Shown one piece after another: positions 43,756 through 45,224 of a DNA stretch of 45,224 nt; position 1 is the stretch's first letter; every line of letters starts with the position of its first letter. Origin of the DNA: CAYUIS01 sp964444825 (GTDB lineage: Bacteria; Chloroflexota; Anaerolineae; B4-G1); the NCBI GenBank assembly GCA_964444825.1, contig CAYUIS010000027.1:1-45224 (forward strand), read 5' to 3'. The position numbers were made by a program, and so were the translations under genes. Below the pieces are notes generated by a model. It was not told the origin of the DNA and made no database searches. It saw nothing but the letters and a program-made list of their open reading frames with translations.

Positions 43756-44502
43756 GTGGAAGATGAACTGATGACCACCCGCGAGCTCCAAGAGTTTTTG
43801 CGGGTAGATCGCACCACCATCTACAGTATGCTGAACGAGGGCCGGCTGCCTGGCTTCAAGGTGGGGGGACAATGGCGCTTCTCCCGGCGAGAGATCACGA
43901 CCTGGCTCCAGGAGCAGCGGGAAGAGGTGGAAGAGGCCTCTGTGCGGCCTTCTCCCGATACCCTCCCGCTGGCCTACATCCAACCCATTCAGGCCATTTT
44001 TGCTGAAGCGATAGGGGTCGGCTCCCTCGTCACCCGCCTGGATGGACAGCCCCTGACCGAGATCAGTAACTCGTGCGCCTTCTGCGACCTTGTCCGAAGC
44101 ACCACGGAAGGATCCCGGCGCTGCACCAGTTCATGGCGGGCTTTGGCCGTGCAGAAGGAGCGCCAGCCACGGCTGCATCGTTGCCACGCCGGGCTTTTGT
44201 ACGCCCGCGGCCCGGTCGAGGTGGAGAATGAATTTATCGCCATGGTGCTGGCCGGACAGATCGTGGTAGAGGAGGATTTGGAACCGATCATCTCTGGCGT
44301 GGACGAACTGGCCCTCGCCTGCAGGCTCGAACCTGCCCGGTTGCGCGGCGCTCTAGATTCCGTGGGATCGCTCACGGCCGAGCGGTCCAAGCAATTGATG
44401 GGCCTGCTGGTTCGTATGGGCGAGATCCTCTCCGAGATCGGACGGGAACGAATGGTGCTGCTTCGCAAGTTGCGCCACATCGCCGAGGTGACCGCTCTCT
44501 AG
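43756..44502 (+). CDS. Excisionase-type HTH regulator with a PocR sensory domain
   Basis: The product has 248 residues from the GTG at 43756 (GGAGGA 5 nt upstream). Residues 5-52 form an excisionase/MerR-like helix-turn-helix (MTTRELQEFLRVDRTTIYSM). Residues 72-235 match the PocR ligand-binding domain, with its cysteines C107-x2-C110, C123 and C143. In Salmonella PocR, this domain type controls propanediol and cobalamin genes. Pairings of PocR with an excisionase HTH occur in anaerobes, but their ligands are mostly unknown. It is followed by an unrecognised gene on the same strand, its probable target or partner. Confidence 0.87.
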   Translation: MEDELMTTRELQEFLRVDRTTIYSMLNEGRLPGFKVGGQWRFSRREITTWLQEQREEVEEASVRPSPDTLPLAYIQPIQAIFAEAIGVGSLVTRLDGQPLTEISNSCAFCDLVRSTTEGSRRCTSSWRALAVQKERQPRLHRCHAGLLYARGPVEVENEFIAMVLAGQIVVEEDLEPIISGVDELALACRLEPARLRGALDSVGSLTAERSKQLMGLLVRMGEILSEIGRERMVLLRKLRHIAEVTAL

Positions 44503-44767
44503 GCTCCCAGGAGGCGTGACAGAACCACACCTGGTATAACCAGTGGCTACCCAGCGGATGGGACCGCAAGGCTGATGCACGATCCGCCCAGTTCAGCCGA
44601 GCTGCCGAGAGAGATCTCAGCGGCTCGGCTGTTCTTGTGATAAGGAGGTGATGCAGGGCATAAACTGAAGGAGACTATCTAGCCAAGTCTAGCGCTTTTG
44701 ACGAGAGCAAATCTAGTCTGTACCCAGGCCCTTGAAGGGCCAAACAAAAATACCTGGAGGTGTTGAC
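44503..44767 (+). promoter_or_regulatory. Structured leader upstream of the last gene
   Basis: This 265-nt stretch has no gene but much structure. CCA/TGG and CTGG/CCAG arms form a hairpin at 44525-44545. At 44554-44587, GCGGA and TCCGC arms enclose a 7-nt TGGGACC and an inner GC-bounded stem, a layout like the T-box antiterminator (core TGGNACCGC). A long stem at 44594-44631 and GGCCC/GGGCC arms at 44727-44741 follow. AAGGAGGTGATG (44642-44653) is a near-perfect Shine-Dalgarno followed only by a five-codon frame. TCTAG occurs three times (44678, 44688, 44711). A TTGACG at 44698-44703 lacks a good -10. A classical T-box stem I is not visible. Confidence 0.4.
44594..44631 (+). terminator. Long hairpin, possible terminator or attenuator
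   Basis: A 12-bp stem with one G-U pair (44594-44605 with 44620-44631) can extend inward by a GAGA/TCTC pair. TTCTTG follows, a weak T-run. It could end the PocR-regulator transcript or act as the attenuator of the next gene. Confidence 0.45.
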
Positions 44768-45224
44768 GTGGAGAAAGAAATCCTAGCAACGATTATGGCG
44801 GTGTCCTCCAATGTGGAGTACACCACCAGCGACCGCATCGAAGCCCTGACCAAAGGGCACGGGATGCTGAATATTGCGGCTCTCTGCGCCGCCAACGCGA
44901 TGACGTGGGAGATCCTGCAGGGACGGGATATCTCACTCAGCGATGCGAACCTTGAGGCCCTGCCCCTGGATCACGTGGTAGAGGTAGGCGTAAAAGCGGC
45001 TATGGAGGCCGGCGCCATGCCGGCAAATGCCGCTTTGATCACCGCCGCCCTGCTGCTGATCGCCGGCACGGAATCCCGCGCTGGCGTGCCCGCCGGAAAC
45101 CGCAAGCTAGGGGCTATGGCCCGCATGAAGGCAGGGGCCTGCCGCTCTGGCGTGATAGCTATTCCTACTTCAAAGCTGACCAACAAGCTGTCCGGCTTTG
45201 CCGCCGTGCAGGCCCTTTACGACG
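44768..45224 (+). CDS. Unrecognised protein, cut by the window edge
   Basis: The frame opens with GTG at 44768, 6 nt after GGAGGT, and runs 152 codons to the end of the window without a stop. It begins VEKEILATIMAVSSNVEYTT. It looks like a soluble, helix-rich cytoplasmic protein, rich in alanine, with a hydrophobic alanine/leucine helix near residue 95 and a conserved-looking basic segment (GNRKLGAMARMKAGACRSG, about 111-129) followed by PTSKLTNKLSGF. That segment suggests an enzyme with a phosphate or cofactor site, but I cannot name the family. Position after the PocR regulator and a structured leader suggests a regulated, perhaps catabolic, operon continuing to the right. Confidence 0.75.
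   Translation, partial: MEKEILATIMAVSSNVEYTTSDRIEALTKGHGMLNIAALCAANAMTWEILQGRDISLSDANLEALPLDHVVEVGVKAAMEAGAMPANAALITAALLLIAGTESRAGVPAGNRKLGAMARMKAGACRSGVIAIPTSKLTNKLSGFAAVQALYD

Noticed and set aside
44550..44590. Fluoride or cobalamin riboswitch
   Set aside because: GGATGG and GGCTGATG recall the fluoride motif but the middle hairpin and pseudoknot partners are absent; no cobalamin-box sequence is present.
1..45224. CRISPR arrays, tRNA or rRNA genes, insertion sequences
   Set aside because: I looked for regularly spaced repeats, tRNA-like TTCGAATCC arms, transposase motifs and terminal inverted repeats and found none; the repetition in the window is protein-domain duplication.

Overview
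The window looks like a piece of chromosome from an uncultured Chloroflexota bacterium, probably of the Anaerolineae type. That placement is an inference from gene style: moderately high GC, very large cytoplasmic GAF-repeat signalling proteins, a free-standing B12-binding mutase subunit beside MeaB, and a secreted phospholipase-D protein with lamin-tail and DUF11 modules. I saw no tRNA, rRNA, CRISPR array, insertion sequence or phage gene. Almost all of the window is coding.

Layout. 1-3.5 kb: an FdrA/AllF-AllG pair (oxamate carbamoyltransferase-like) on the minus strand, with a good promoter and an untranslated leader of about 300 nt. 3.7-5.2 kb: a small membrane-anchored protein of unknown function and a divergent EamA transporter. 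5.28-33.78 kb: thirteen minus-strand genes, with gaps of at most 74 nt and several start/stop overlaps, behind one clear promoter at about 33.85 kb. In transcription order they are two single-domain response regulators; a CACHE-HAMP-GAF histidine kinase; a LacI-type binding domain fused to three GAFs; a 6-TM GAF protein; two CACHE-HAMP-GAF proteins; a ParA ATPase; a second 6-TM GAF protein; a HAMP-GAF protein; a 2382-residue hybrid kinase (9 GAF, 2 PAS, HisKA, HATPase, 2 REC); a threonine synthase-like enzyme fused to a REC domain; and a REC-histidine kinase. 34.0-36.9 kb (plus strand): a mutase B12-binding subunit, MeaB, a GNAT and a PRPP synthetase. 37-42.2 kb: another GNAT, a GT4 glycosyltransferase and a large secreted phospholipase-D protein. 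42.5-45.2 kb: a 74-residue protein, a zinc-ribbon FHA protein, a PocR-type regulator, and an unrecognised gene cut by the window edge and preceded by a structured leader.

How it may work. Six of the proteins in the 28.5-kb cluster are receptors without a kinase, yet they share one modular layout: input module, coiled linker, GAF, usually a short second GAF, and a truncated-GAF tail. The same cluster encodes three histidine kinases and six receiver domains but no DNA-binding output domain. The simplest reading is a multi-input sensory assembly whose receptors feed shared kinases. The ParA ATPase may position the assembly in the cell, and one output may act directly on the PLP enzyme fused to a REC domain. 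This is inference, but the gene order, the overlaps and the shared tail are visible in the sequence. It is the best candidate here for an undescribed system.
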